DNA of 7,128 nucleotides. Origin: Syntrophaceae bacterium UBA3084. Its GTDB lineage: Bacteria > Desulfobacterota > Syntrophia > Syntrophales > UBA6807. Below are positions 1 to 5,228 of the stretch, one piece after another (position 1 is the stretch's first letter; each line of letters starts with the position of its first letter). The notes under the pieces are model-generated. The model saw only the letters and a program-made list of their open reading frames with translations. It made no database searches and was not told the origin of the DNA. Location of the stretch: assembly GCA_002367335.1 (NCBI GenBank), contig DFBI01000167.1, forward strand, positions 1 through 7,128, given 5' to 3'. The translations under genes and the position numbers were made by a program.

Positions 1-62
1 CCAGTTTTTGGGGAGTAGTATAGATTGCTGCCTTTGCAAACGGCTCCGGCGGGTATCTGCTG

Positions 63-1355
63 GTGGGTGTTGAAGACGACGGCACGGTATCCGGTGTGAG
101 CAATCCCTTGAAATTTGAAGAAAAGATTTACAATGTTTGTTCTGATTCTATCCGTCCGGTTGTTGCGCCGGAATTGTGGAAATACGAAATTGATGGAAAG
201 GACGTATTCTGTTTTTATATTTCTGCAGGTTTTTCAAAGCCTTATGCTATATTACAAAGAGGACGGGAGAGATATTATACCCGGCGGGGGACGCGGATAC
301 AAGAAGCAAGCAGGGATGAGCTGCTCAGATTATTTCAGACTTCCGGCCAGATTCATTATGAGACGACGCCGACTATAAAAGGGAGATATGCGGATCTTGA
401 TTTTACAAGAATTGTAGATTTCTTCAGGCATAATCAGATCAATAGGATTGATATATCAAATTGGAAGGGTGACAGGATTAAGAGGTTCCTCAAAAACAAA
501 GAGGTTTTGGCTGAATATCAGGGGAAGTTGTACCCGACAGTTGCGGGGACGTTGTTATTTGGGGAAAAACCTTCTTCTTTGCTTGGTTACTCCGGGATTA
601 CTGTTGCTAAATTTGCAGATATTGAACGCAATTACAATTATGTGGATTTTCGCCTGGATAAACCGATTATGTGCACTTTTCCCGAGCATGGCGGAAAAGA
701 AGAATCCGGCCTTATAGATGAAGCATTGGAAAAGATAAAATCGATTATTCTTGAAAAAAGTAGCGTAACGATTAAAGGGGCTGCAAGAGTAGTAAGCTAT
801 CCCTATCCGGAGGAATCTATTCGGGAGGCTGTTGTAAATGCCGTTGCGCACAGGGATTACACTATATCAGGCATTGATATTCGGGTTGATATTTATCCGG
901 ATCGGCTTGAGATCGAAAGTCCGGGCAAGCTTCCCAATACGCTTTCACTGGAATCTATCAGGTTGGGGGCAAAATATTATCGGAATCAGATTCTTGTGCA
1001 ATATCTTAAAGAGGCTGGTTTTATGGATCTGCACAGTTTGGGAATACCTGTCAAGATACTGAAACTATGCACTGAGTATACCGGAAGAGAGCCTGGTCTG
1101 GAGGAATCGGATAACAGCTTTAAGGTAACACTTTATCCAAAGAAAAAGGCTATGGTAGGCGATGTCGAAGAGGGTATTCTCAATCTGTTGCGAACAAGCG
1201 GCAAACCAATGAAAACCAGAGAGATAAGCGCTGCGATCGGTTTGGCAAAACGCACGACCATCACTTGGATAAACCGCCTTATAGAAAAGAATATGGTTGA
1301 GCCTACATCTGAAAATAGAAATGATCCAAACTGCAGGTACAGGCTTAGATATTAA
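63..1355 (+). CDS. AlbA_2 / GHKL-like ATP-binding protein with C-terminal winged helix (5' end disrupted)
   Basis: This belongs to the Schlafen AlbA_2-type ATP-binding proteins often annotated as putative transcriptional regulators. The N-terminus has the AlbA_2 signature GVEDDGTVSGV (residues 2-12). In the same frame upstream, codons 24-62 read IAAFANGSGGYLLV, the expected preceding part of the domain, so the GTG at 63 is only the first start after an in-frame TAG at 21-23 and is probably not the native start. The second half carries the HATPase_c_4-like region, with an N-box-like REAVVNAVAHRDY near residues 252-264 and a PGKLP segment near 291. Residues 366-430 form a winged helix (EEGILNLLRTSGKPMKTREI, then a recognition-helix-like segment TTITWINRLIEKNMV). 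Family members are usually about 450-500 residues, so roughly the first 30-50 residues are missing or lie beyond the window. DNA binding and ATP use are inferred from the family; the target is unknown. It does not obviously belong to the glycan genes downstream and could be a decaying accessory gene. Confidence 0.75.
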   Translation: MGVEDDGTVSGVSNPLKFEEKIYNVCSDSIRPVVAPELWKYEIDGKDVFCFYISAGFSKPYAILQRGRERYYTRRGTRIQEASRDELLRLFQTSGQIHYETTPTIKGRYADLDFTRIVDFFRHNQINRIDISNWKGDRIKRFLKNKEVLAEYQGKLYPTVAGTLLFGEKPSSLLGYSGITVAKFADIERNYNYVDFRLDKPIMCTFPEHGGKEESGLIDEALEKIKSIILEKSSVTIKGAARVVSYPYPEESIREAVVNAVAHRDYTISGIDIRVDIYPDRLEIESPGKLPNTLSLESIRLGAKYYRNQILVQYLKEAGFMDLHSLGIPVKILKLCTEYTGREPGLEESDNSFKVTLYPKKKAMVGDVEEGILNLLRTSGKPMKTREISAAIGLAKRTTITWINRLIEKNMVEPTSENRNDPNCRYRLRY

Positions 1356-1356
1356 G

Positions 1357-1381
1357 TGTGCATGCACAGTTCTTGCACAGT
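1357..1381. repeat. 12-bp palindrome overlapping an 11-bp-spaced direct repeat
   Basis: Two bases after the stop of the winged-helix gene lies the perfect palindrome TGTGCATGCACA (1357-1368). Its right half is part of TGCACAGT (1363-1370), which recurs at 1374-1381, 11 bp later, about one helical turn. Such a layout could be a protein binding site, perhaps for the adjacent regulator, but this is inference. It is too short and lacks the T-run of a terminator. Confidence 0.3.
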
Positions 1382-1386
1382 AGTGA

Positions 1387-1545
1387 ACCTTAGCCATGCA
1401 CCTTGTTGAGCATCCGGCAGAAGCAAAGCAAATGGGCAAAAACGGGTGCAGGGCAGTGGAGGAAAGATATAACTGGGAGATGGAAGAAAAGAAGCTGATC
1501 AGGTTTTATAACGGAATAGCTCACGCAAAGGCGCAAAGTCGCTAA
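1387..1545 (+). pseudogene. C-terminal remnant of a GT4-type glycosyltransferase
   Basis: The frame is open from 1387 to a TAA at 1543-1545 and contains an ATG at 1396. It reads as a typical glycosyltransferase family 4 tail: HPAEAKQMGKNGCRAVEERY followed by NWEMEEKKLIRFYNG. The MGxNGxR...E...WE pattern also appears at the tail of the intact GT4 enzyme in this window (MGMNGYRYALENLDWE, encoded near 3667-3714), so homology can be seen internally. Nothing resembling the rest of a roughly 380-residue enzyme precedes it; the upstream frame closes at 1384-1386. The last codons, HAKAQSR and the stop, come from the CGCAAAG repeat at 1521-1546. I read it as a stub left after recombination. A 49-residue peptide from 1396 could be made but would have no catalytic site. 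Confidence 0.7.
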
Positions 1546-1546
1546 G
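1519..1546 (+). repeat. CGCAAAG repeat, outer left copy
   Basis: The core TCACGCAAAGGCGCAAAG is followed by TCGCTAAG. It differs at 2 of 26 positions from the copy at 4353-4378. It supplies the C-terminal HAKAQSR and TAA stop of the glycosyltransferase remnant, and its first 21 bases are inverted exactly at 2074-2094. Confidence 0.9.
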
Positions 1547-1570
1547 GTAAAAAAAGAAATTATGACTGGT

Positions 1571-1597
1571 CCGCAGATTACGCAGATTGCATGGATT
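1571..1597 (+). repeat. CAGATT repeat, inner left copy
   Basis: Reads CCGCAGATTACGCAGATT then GCATGGATT. This is three degenerate nine-base units ending in GATT. It lies five bases before the GxxExxY start codon and therefore occupies the place of the ribosome binding site. It is the inverted partner of 1982-2008, with four mismatches in 27 by eye. Confidence 0.85.
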
Positions 1598-1602
1598 AGA
1601 TA

Positions 1603-1992
1603 ATGGTACGGGACGAAAGGACGTTTAAAATAATTGGGGCCGCAATTGAGGTGCATAAGGAATTAGGGTGTGGATTCTTAGAGGCTGTATATCAAGAGGC
1701 TCTGGAGAGAGAATTTACAATTCAGCGTATTCCATTCAAAGCTCAACCTATTATTCAAATAAGATACAAAGAGCAACTCCTGAATAAAACATACCAACCA
1801 GATTTCATTTCTTATGATGAGGTTATAGTGGAGATTAAAGCGCTGGATAAGTTGTCTGGAAATGAACAGTCTCAAATTATTAACTACCTTAAAGCATCTG
1901 GCTTTACAACCGGTCTTGTAATCAACTTTGGAGCCAACTCGTTAGAATATAAGAGGCTTATTTACACAAATAAAGCTCCACAATCTGTGTAA
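1603..1992 (+). CDS. GxxExxY protein, PD-(D/E)XK nuclease-like fold
   Basis: A 129-residue protein of the GxxExxY family. The signature is G24-F-L-E27-A-V-Y30, preceded by the usual IIGAAIEVHKELG helix (residues 10-22). The PD-(D/E)XK-like core is P66-D67 followed by E77-I-K79, and then the helix EQSQIINYL (88-96), as in Holliday-junction-resolvase-like folds. Length and all key residues are normal, so the gene looks intact although its neighbours are broken. The start is the ATG five bases after the inner left repeat, with no clear Shine-Dalgarno sequence. The last codons, QSV and TAA, are part of the inner right repeat. Family function is not established as far as I know. A nuclease role is inferred from the fold, and its placement between inverted repeats suggests a link to their spread. 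Its codons are more AT-rich than those of the aminotransferase downstream. Confidence 0.85.
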   Translation: MVRDERTFKIIGAAIEVHKELGCGFLEAVYQEALEREFTIQRIPFKAQPIIQIRYKEQLLNKTYQPDFISYDEVIVEIKALDKLSGNEQSQIINYLKASGFTTGLVINFGANSLEYKRLIYTNKAPQSV

Positions 1993-2008
1993 TCTGCGTA
2001 ATCTGTGG
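1982..2008 (-). repeat. CAGATT repeat, inner right copy (inverted)
   Basis: On the minus strand this reads CCACAGATTACGCAGATT then ACACAGATT, three clean nine-base units. It is the inverted partner of 1571-1597. It overlaps the last four codons, stop included, of the intact GxxExxY gene (TCT GTG TAA on the plus strand), and the tail of a second GxxExxY gene begins on the next base. Confidence 0.9.
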
Positions 2009-2074
2009 ATTAATTTTGGCTCGACTCTTCTCAAAGATGGCCTTTCACGTGTTGTTAATGGCTTAAATAAATAA
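2009..2074 (+). pseudogene. C-terminal remnant of a second GxxExxY gene
   Basis: From the base after the inner repeat, one frame reads INFGSTLLKDGLSRVVNGLN then K and TAA (2072-2074). The INFG matches the VINFG of the intact GxxExxY protein in this window (encoded near 1921-1932). From memory, a different GxxExxY subtype ends in LLNFG...(M/L)KDGI(T/K)R(V/I)VNGL, which this fits closely. That subtype often begins MTENEI; an ATG ACT lies at 1562-1567, just before the inner left repeat, and could be the other end of the same gene, though two residues prove nothing. The body of the gene is missing. The reading suggests an older GxxExxY gene interrupted or replaced by the intact one. Confidence 0.55.
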
Positions 2075-2094
2075 CTTTGCGCCTTTGCGTGAGC
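2074..2094 (-). repeat. CGCAAAG repeat, outer right copy (inverted)
   Basis: ACTTTGCGCCTTTGCGTGAG+C on the plus strand is an exact 21-bp reverse complement of 1519-1539. It ends on the base before the ATG of the epimerase remnant, so the normal upstream region of that gene is replaced by the repeat. Confidence 0.9.
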
Positions 2095-2511
2095 ATGAAA
2101 ATAACCACAATCATTGGAGCGCGTCCGCAATTTATCAAGACAGCAATGATTTCACGGATATTAAGGGCCAGACAGTGGGTTAGGGAGATACTGGAGAAAA
2201 ATGCGCGCCTGATCGTAACCGATTCCGGCGGCATACAGAAAGAAGCCTACTTCCACGAGGTGCCATGTGTAACCCTCAGGGACGAGACAGAATGGGTTGA
2301 TCTGGTCGAGGCCGGTGCAAACATCCTTGTCGGTGCGGATAAGGGCAAGATCATCCAGGGCATCAGCAGAATGATGGAAAAAGAAATTGACAGCAGCTCA
2401 GCGGTTTACGGCCGTTGTGACGCCGCCGAAAAGGTGGTTGAGATACTTGATGGGTGGTGCAATGGACATATTTTTAGCATACAAGGACATTTGGAAAACG
2501 AGAAAAGATGA
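2095..2511 (+). pseudogene. wecB: UDP-N-acetylglucosamine 2-epimerase (WecB family) with large internal deletion
   Basis: The first 24 residues, MKITTIIGARPQFIKTAMIS then RILR, are the WecB/MnaA N-terminus (GxRPQxIK substrate-site motif). At about residue 25-34 the sequence jumps to the C-terminal part: NARLIVTDSGGIQKEAYFHE at 36-55, then VPCVTLRDETEWVDLVEAG. In a normal protein of about 360-380 residues the DSGGxQKE motif lies near residue 290, so about 240 residues are missing, including the catalytic centre. The deletion keeps the frame, and the ATGA overlap with the next gene survives, which may preserve translational coupling. The full enzyme would make UDP-ManNAc from UDP-GlcNAc; this product cannot. 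Residues 25-31 (ARQWVRE) do not clearly match either half and mark the junction. The tail after about residue 125 also looks unlike the family. Confidence 0.85.
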
Positions 2512-3755
2512 ACATCTGGTATATTAACCACTATGCGGTACCACCCTCCTACGGGCTACCTGGCAGGCCATATTCCCTTGCAACAAACCTGGAGAAATTG
2601 GGACACAAAGTTACTGTTATCTGTGCGGCGTGGCATCCTTTTAGACAACACCCCGCCCCTTTGAGTGACCAGTACAATTGCCGAAATTATGATGGTGTTG
2701 ATTATTACCATTTGCCTGCCCGCTCATACAAGGGAAATGGTCTTGGCAGGTTGTTGAATATGCTTGATTTTAGTCGTGCAATAAAAAAACTGTCACAGAA
2801 GATAGATATAAAGGAGCTTCCACAACCGGATGTTTTAATCCCATCTTGCGTGCACCCCCTTGTTTTTCCACCTGCTTATAAACTGGCCAGAAAATACAAC
2901 GCTAAATTGATTTATGAGGTCAGGGATATTTGGCCATTGAGCCTTGTTGAGTTGGCAAATGTTCCCTCTGAGCATCCAATTGTTTTGTGGTTTAAGTGGA
3001 TTGAAAGACGGGCTTATCGTCAGGCTGATGCAGTGGTTTCTCTTTTGCCAAATGCTCTTGAACATATGGCTCCGTTAGGGCTTGATAAACGGAAATTTTA
3101 TTATATCCCCAATGGAATTAACAGAGAGGAATGGGATGCGCCGTCCGCGTCTTTACCAGATGAGCATCAAGCTGTTTTTCAACAATTAAAAGAACAGGAT
3201 AAATTAATTGTGGTCTATACAGGCGCTCATGGACCTCCTAACGCCCTTGACCAGATACTCGGTCTGGTAAAATTAAATAAGGACAAAAACAGACCATATC
3301 ACTTTGTTCTAATCGGTGAAGGAATAGAAAAGGAAAAGTTGATGAAACTGGAAAGGGAGGAGTCTATCTCCTTTGTAACTTTTTTGCCGAAGATATCAAA
3401 GCAGCAGGTAATTACGGCGCTGAAACTGGCAGATGTCTGTTTTGTTGGTTGGGAAAAGAAAAAAATATACAAATTTGGGATAAGTCCTAATAAACTTGGT
3501 GATTATTTTATGAGCGCCAAGCCGGTTTTGCATGCTTTTGATATTACCAGTAATGATCCGGTTCAGGAGGCTGGAGCAGGTATAAGTGTAGAACCTTATA
3601 ATACAAAGGAGCTTGAAGATGCGCTTCAACGCTTTTGTGCGATGACACAGGCAGAAAGAAATACTATGGGAATGAATGGTTATCGGTATGCCCTGGAAAA
3701 TCTTGACTGGGAGATACTGGGAAAGCGATATGCTGAAATTTGTGAGTCGCTGTAA
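2508..3755 (+). CDS. GT4 family glycosyltransferase, WbuB-like
   Basis: A 415-residue GT-B fold glycosyltransferase, close to the usual WbuB-like length of about 400. The N-terminal acceptor domain opens MNIWYINHYAVPPSYGLPGR, a hallmark start of this subgroup, followed by LATNLEKLGHKVTVI. A YEVRDIWPLSLVELA segment lies near residues 140-154. The C-terminal nucleotide-sugar domain has VVYTGAHGPPNALDQIL (near 237-253), the VLIGEG(I)EKEKL segment, and the subgroup motif SPNKLGDYFMSAKPVL (326-341). Its ATG overlaps the stop of the epimerase remnant (ATGA, 2508-2511), with GAGAAAAG just upstream as a weak ribosome binding site. It is expected to act on the cytoplasmic face of the membrane, adding a sugar (WbuB itself is linked to N-acetyl-fucosamine) to a lipid-linked oligosaccharide. 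Donor and linkage cannot be read from sequence. Its codons are clearly more AT-rich than those of the aminotransferase downstream. Confidence 0.9.
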   Translation: MNIWYINHYAVPPSYGLPGRPYSLATNLEKLGHKVTVICAAWHPFRQHPAPLSDQYNCRNYDGVDYYHLPARSYKGNGLGRLLNMLDFSRAIKKLSQKIDIKELPQPDVLIPSCVHPLVFPPAYKLARKYNAKLIYEVRDIWPLSLVELANVPSEHPIVLWFKWIERRAYRQADAVVSLLPNALEHMAPLGLDKRKFYYIPNGINREEWDAPSASLPDEHQAVFQQLKEQDKLIVVYTGAHGPPNALDQILGLVKLNKDKNRPYHFVLIGEGIEKEKLMKLEREESISFVTFLPKISKQQVITALKLADVCFVGWEKKKIYKFGISPNKLGDYFMSAKPVLHAFDITSNDPVQEAGAGISVEPYNTKELEDALQRFCAMTQAERNTMGMNGYRYALENLDWEILGKRYAEICESL

Positions 3756-4377
3756 TACCTATAATAGTGGCATTAAGCGCCTTTTTGATCTGGCGATTGC
3801 TGTTCCTTCTATGATTCTTCTTACGCCGATTTTTGTTCTGATTGGTTTTTTTGTGCGTATTAGAATCGGATCGCCGGTGCTTTTCCGGCAGGTGCGGCCT
3901 GGGCTACATGGCAGGCCTTTTACCATTTATAAATTTCGGACCATGACAGATGAACGGGATGAAGATGGGAATCTGCTGCCGGATGGGGAGCGGCTGACTC
4001 GTCTGGGGCGGTTTTTGCGCAAGACCAGCATGGATGAACTGCCGGAGTTTTTTAATGTGATTAAAGGAGATATGAGCATTGTAGGACCGCGGCCGCTGCT
4101 AATGGAATATTTAGACCGCTACTCACCGGAACAGGCACGTCGCCATGATGTTAAACCAGGGATAACCGGCTGGGCGCAAGTGAATGGTCGAAATGCGATA
4201 AGCTGGGAAGACAAGTTTAAGCTGGATGTGTGGTATGTGGATAACTGGTCTGCGTGGCTGGATGTGAAGATTGTTGCGATGACAGTGTTGAAGGTGCTGA
4301 AGCGGGATGGGATTAGCCAAAAGGGGGAGGCTACAATTAAAGAGTTTATGGGTCACGCAAAGACGCAAAGACGCTAA
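3730..4377 (+). CDS. Bacterial sugar transferase (PglC/WcaJ type phosphoglycosyl transferase)
   Basis: A monotopic phosphoglycosyl transferase (PF02397) that moves a sugar-1-phosphate from a UDP-sugar to undecaprenyl phosphate, starting a glycan chain. With the start at 3730 it has 215 residues, close to the compact PglC size. KRLFDLA (16-22) is followed by one hydrophobic re-entrant segment containing LLTPIF, then FRTM. The catalytic Asp-Glu pair is D102-E103 in SMDELPEFFNV. VGPRP (118-122), PGITGWAQVNGR and the DVWYVDNWS...LDVKI tail complete the family pattern. I chose ATG 3730 because GGGA at 3719-3722 is well placed before it. An in-frame ATG at 3676 would add 18 non-conserved residues and overlap the previous gene by 80 bases. 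It overlaps the GT4 gene by 26 bases. The last residues, HAKTQRR and TAA, come from a CGCAAAG repeat rather than the native C-terminus. The neighbouring PglD- and PglE-like genes suggest a diacetamido-trideoxyhexose substrate. Confidence 0.9.
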   Translation: MLKFVSRCNTYNSGIKRLFDLAIAVPSMILLTPIFVLIGFFVRIRIGSPVLFRQVRPGLHGRPFTIYKFRTMTDERDEDGNLLPDGERLTRLGRFLRKTSMDELPEFFNVIKGDMSIVGPRPLLMEYLDRYSPEQARRHDVKPGITGWAQVNGRNAISWEDKFKLDVWYVDNWSAWLDVKIVAMTVLKVLKRDGISQKGEATIKEFMGHAKTQRR

Positions 4378-4378
4378 G
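4353..4378 (+). repeat. CGCAAAG repeat at the 3' end of the sugar transferase gene
   Basis: TCACGCAAAGACGCAAAG followed by ACGCTAAG. It differs at 2 of 26 positions from 1521-1546 and is read in the same frame as that copy (HAK-x-Q-x-R-stop), so both donate the same kind of C-terminal tail and stop codon to a host gene. Confidence 0.9.
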
Positions 4379-4394
4379 TCTGCAGAGCAGGAAA

Positions 4395-4400
4395 AAGGGG
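4395..4400 (+). promoter_or_regulatory. Ribosome binding site of the acetyltransferase gene
   Basis: AAGGGG ends six bases before the ATG at 4407. It is the clearest Shine-Dalgarno sequence in the window and fixes that start. It lies just beyond the repeat-derived end of the previous gene, in a 29-base gap. Confidence 0.6.
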
Positions 4401-4406
4401 AAAAGA

Positions 4407-5057
4407 ATGCAGAAAAAAAAGATCGCAGTGTACGGGGCAAGTGGTTTCGGAAGGGAAGTTGCCTGGCTTATTCAGTCGTGCAATGATTATGAGGTGGTGT
4501 GCTTTATAGATGATGATACTTCCAAACAGGGGACCTTCTTGAATGATATCCCGGTGATGAGTCTTGAAAATGCCTGCAAGCAATTTCCCGGAGCTTTTGT
4601 AGTGGGTGGCGTAGGGGTTCCCAAGACCCGCCAGCTTCTGATGGAAAAAGCACGGGCCGCAGGGTTTGGCTTTGAAACAATTATACATCCGAAAGTTGAA
4701 CGATCCCAGTGGATTGAGGTTGGTACCGGAACGGTTATCTGTGCGGGCAATATCCTGACTACGAATATCACTTTGGGCGAGCACGTTCAGATCAATCTTG
4801 ATTGTACGATCGGGCATGATGTCGTTATGGGAAGTTACACTACTTTGGCGCCTGGTGTACATGTTTCCGGGTGCGTTCATTTTGGTCAGCGAGTATATGT
4901 TGGTACAGGTGCGGTTATTATTAATGGAACACAGGAGAATCCCATTGTAATTGGAGATGATGTTGTGATAGGCGCTGGTGCCTGCGTTACCAAGTCGATA
5001 ACAGCGGGACTTACTGTTGCTGGTGTGCCGGCGAAGGTTATCAAATCTGCAGATTAG
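4407..5057 (+). CDS. PglD-like sugar O/N-acyltransferase (NeuD/PglD family)
   Basis: A 216-residue acetyltransferase of the NeuD/PglD family, full length. The N-terminal PglD_N domain has the nucleotide-sugar-binding motif YGASGFGREVAWLI (residues 9-22) and FIDDD near 33-37. From about residue 95 to the end, imperfect hexapeptide repeats (VGTGTVICAGNIL, INLDCTIGHDVVMG, VYVGTGAVI, VIGDDVVIGAGACVTKSI) form a left-handed beta helix that binds acetyl-CoA. H137 in IGHDV fits the catalytic base of PglD. The last segment, VAGVPAKVIK, is the family's usual end. It is expected to acetylate the 4-amino group of a UDP-4-amino-6-deoxy-HexNAc made by the aminotransferase downstream; NeuD-like O-acetylation is the alternative. 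The stop lies within TCTGCAGATTAG, which resembles the CAGATT repeat that follows at once, so the last residues SAD may be repeat-derived. Confidence 0.88.
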   Translation: MQKKKIAVYGASGFGREVAWLIQSCNDYEVVCFIDDDTSKQGTFLNDIPVMSLENACKQFPGAFVVGGVGVPKTRQLLMEKARAAGFGFETIIHPKVERSQWIEVGTGTVICAGNILTTNITLGEHVQINLDCTIGHDVVMGSYTTLAPGVHVSGCVHFGQRVYVGTGAVIINGTQENPIVIGDDVVIGAGACVTKSITAGLTVAGVPAKVIKSAD

Positions 5058-5059
5058 GC

Positions 5060-5086
5060 CCGCAGATTATAGAGATTTCACAAATT
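5060..5086 (+). repeat. CAGATT repeat, degenerate copy after the acetyltransferase gene
   Basis: Starts CCGCAGATTATAGAGATT and ends TCACAAATT. It matches the CCGCAGATTACGCAGATT consensus (taken from 1571-1597 and the complement of 1982-2008) at 22 of 27 positions. It begins three bases after the acetyltransferase stop. Seven bases later CTTACGCAAA (5093-5102) resembles the start of the CGCAAAG repeat (CTCACGCAAA). Confidence 0.6.
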
Positions 5087-5118
5087 AAATATCTTACGCA
5101 AAAATGTAAAATAATATA

Positions 5119-5169
5119 ATGAATTCAAAAAGAATCTTTCTTTCTCCTCCGCACATGGGCTTGAAATAA
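5119..5169 (+). pseudogene. N-terminal remnant of a second DegT-type aminotransferase
   Basis: ATG to TAA encodes only 16 residues, MNSKRIFLSPPHMGLK. KRIFLSPPHM is identical over ten residues to the start of the intact aminotransferase (encoded at 5253-5282), and the MG that follows is the family norm. The two DNA stretches differ at six of thirty bases, all synonymous, so this is not a recent tandem duplication but the start of a diverged homologue. The frame is lost after the PHMG. The remaining 59 bases up to the intact gene (5170-5228) are very AT-rich, with TGAATTTTAAATTTTGAATT, and show no coding pattern. Confidence 0.75.
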
Positions 5170-5228
5170 TTATGAGTTATGAATTTTAAATTTTGAATTA
5201 AATGAAATGAAATACAAGAAAACATCAA

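Larger units (their letters stand above)
1519..2094. mobile_element. Candidate GxxExxY cassette bounded by nested inverted repeats
   Basis: The outer ends are perfect 21-bp inverted repeats, GCTCACGCAAAGGCGCAAAG+T at 1519-1539 and its reverse complement at 2074-2094. Nested inside are 27-bp inverted repeats at 1571-1597 and 1982-2008, built on CCRCAGATTACGCAGATT. Between the inner repeats is one intact gene, the GxxExxY protein. The outer left end coincides with the end of a broken glycosyltransferase and the outer right end abuts the ATG of a broken epimerase, so both edges coincide with damaged genes. I see no convincing target-site duplication and no recognisable transposase, so mobility is inferred only from the geometry and from further copies of both repeats elsewhere in the window. 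Confidence 0.5.

Noticed and set aside
1065..1656. Two minus-strand open frames over the end of the AlbA_2 gene and the glycosyltransferase stub
   Set aside because: The plus strand explains this region better in both places, and the minus translations are rich in Cys, Phe and Leu without motifs.
2077..2094. Upstream ATG extending the epimerase remnant by six residues
   Set aside because: Those codons lie wholly in the inverted CGCAAAG repeat, and the family N-terminus MKITTIIGARPQ begins at 2095.
1510..2106. Target-site duplication around the outer inverted repeats
   Set aside because: The flanks before 1519 (GGAATA) and after 2094 (ATGAAA) share no convincing direct repeat, so a classical transposition footprint cannot be claimed.
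3676..3729. Earlier in-frame ATG for the sugar transferase
   Set aside because: It would add 18 residues that only mirror the reading of the overlapping GT4 gene in another frame, and it lacks a ribosome binding site; ATG 3730 has one.
4374..4880. Minus-strand open frame of 168 codons over the acetyltransferase
   Set aside because: Shadow of the acetyltransferase gene, with low-complexity content and no family resemblance.
5115..5120. TATAAT upstream of the aminotransferase
   Set aside because: It lies in a very AT-rich gap without a matched -35 box and overlaps the start codon of the ghost aminotransferase; a promoter for 5229 is possible but not supportable.
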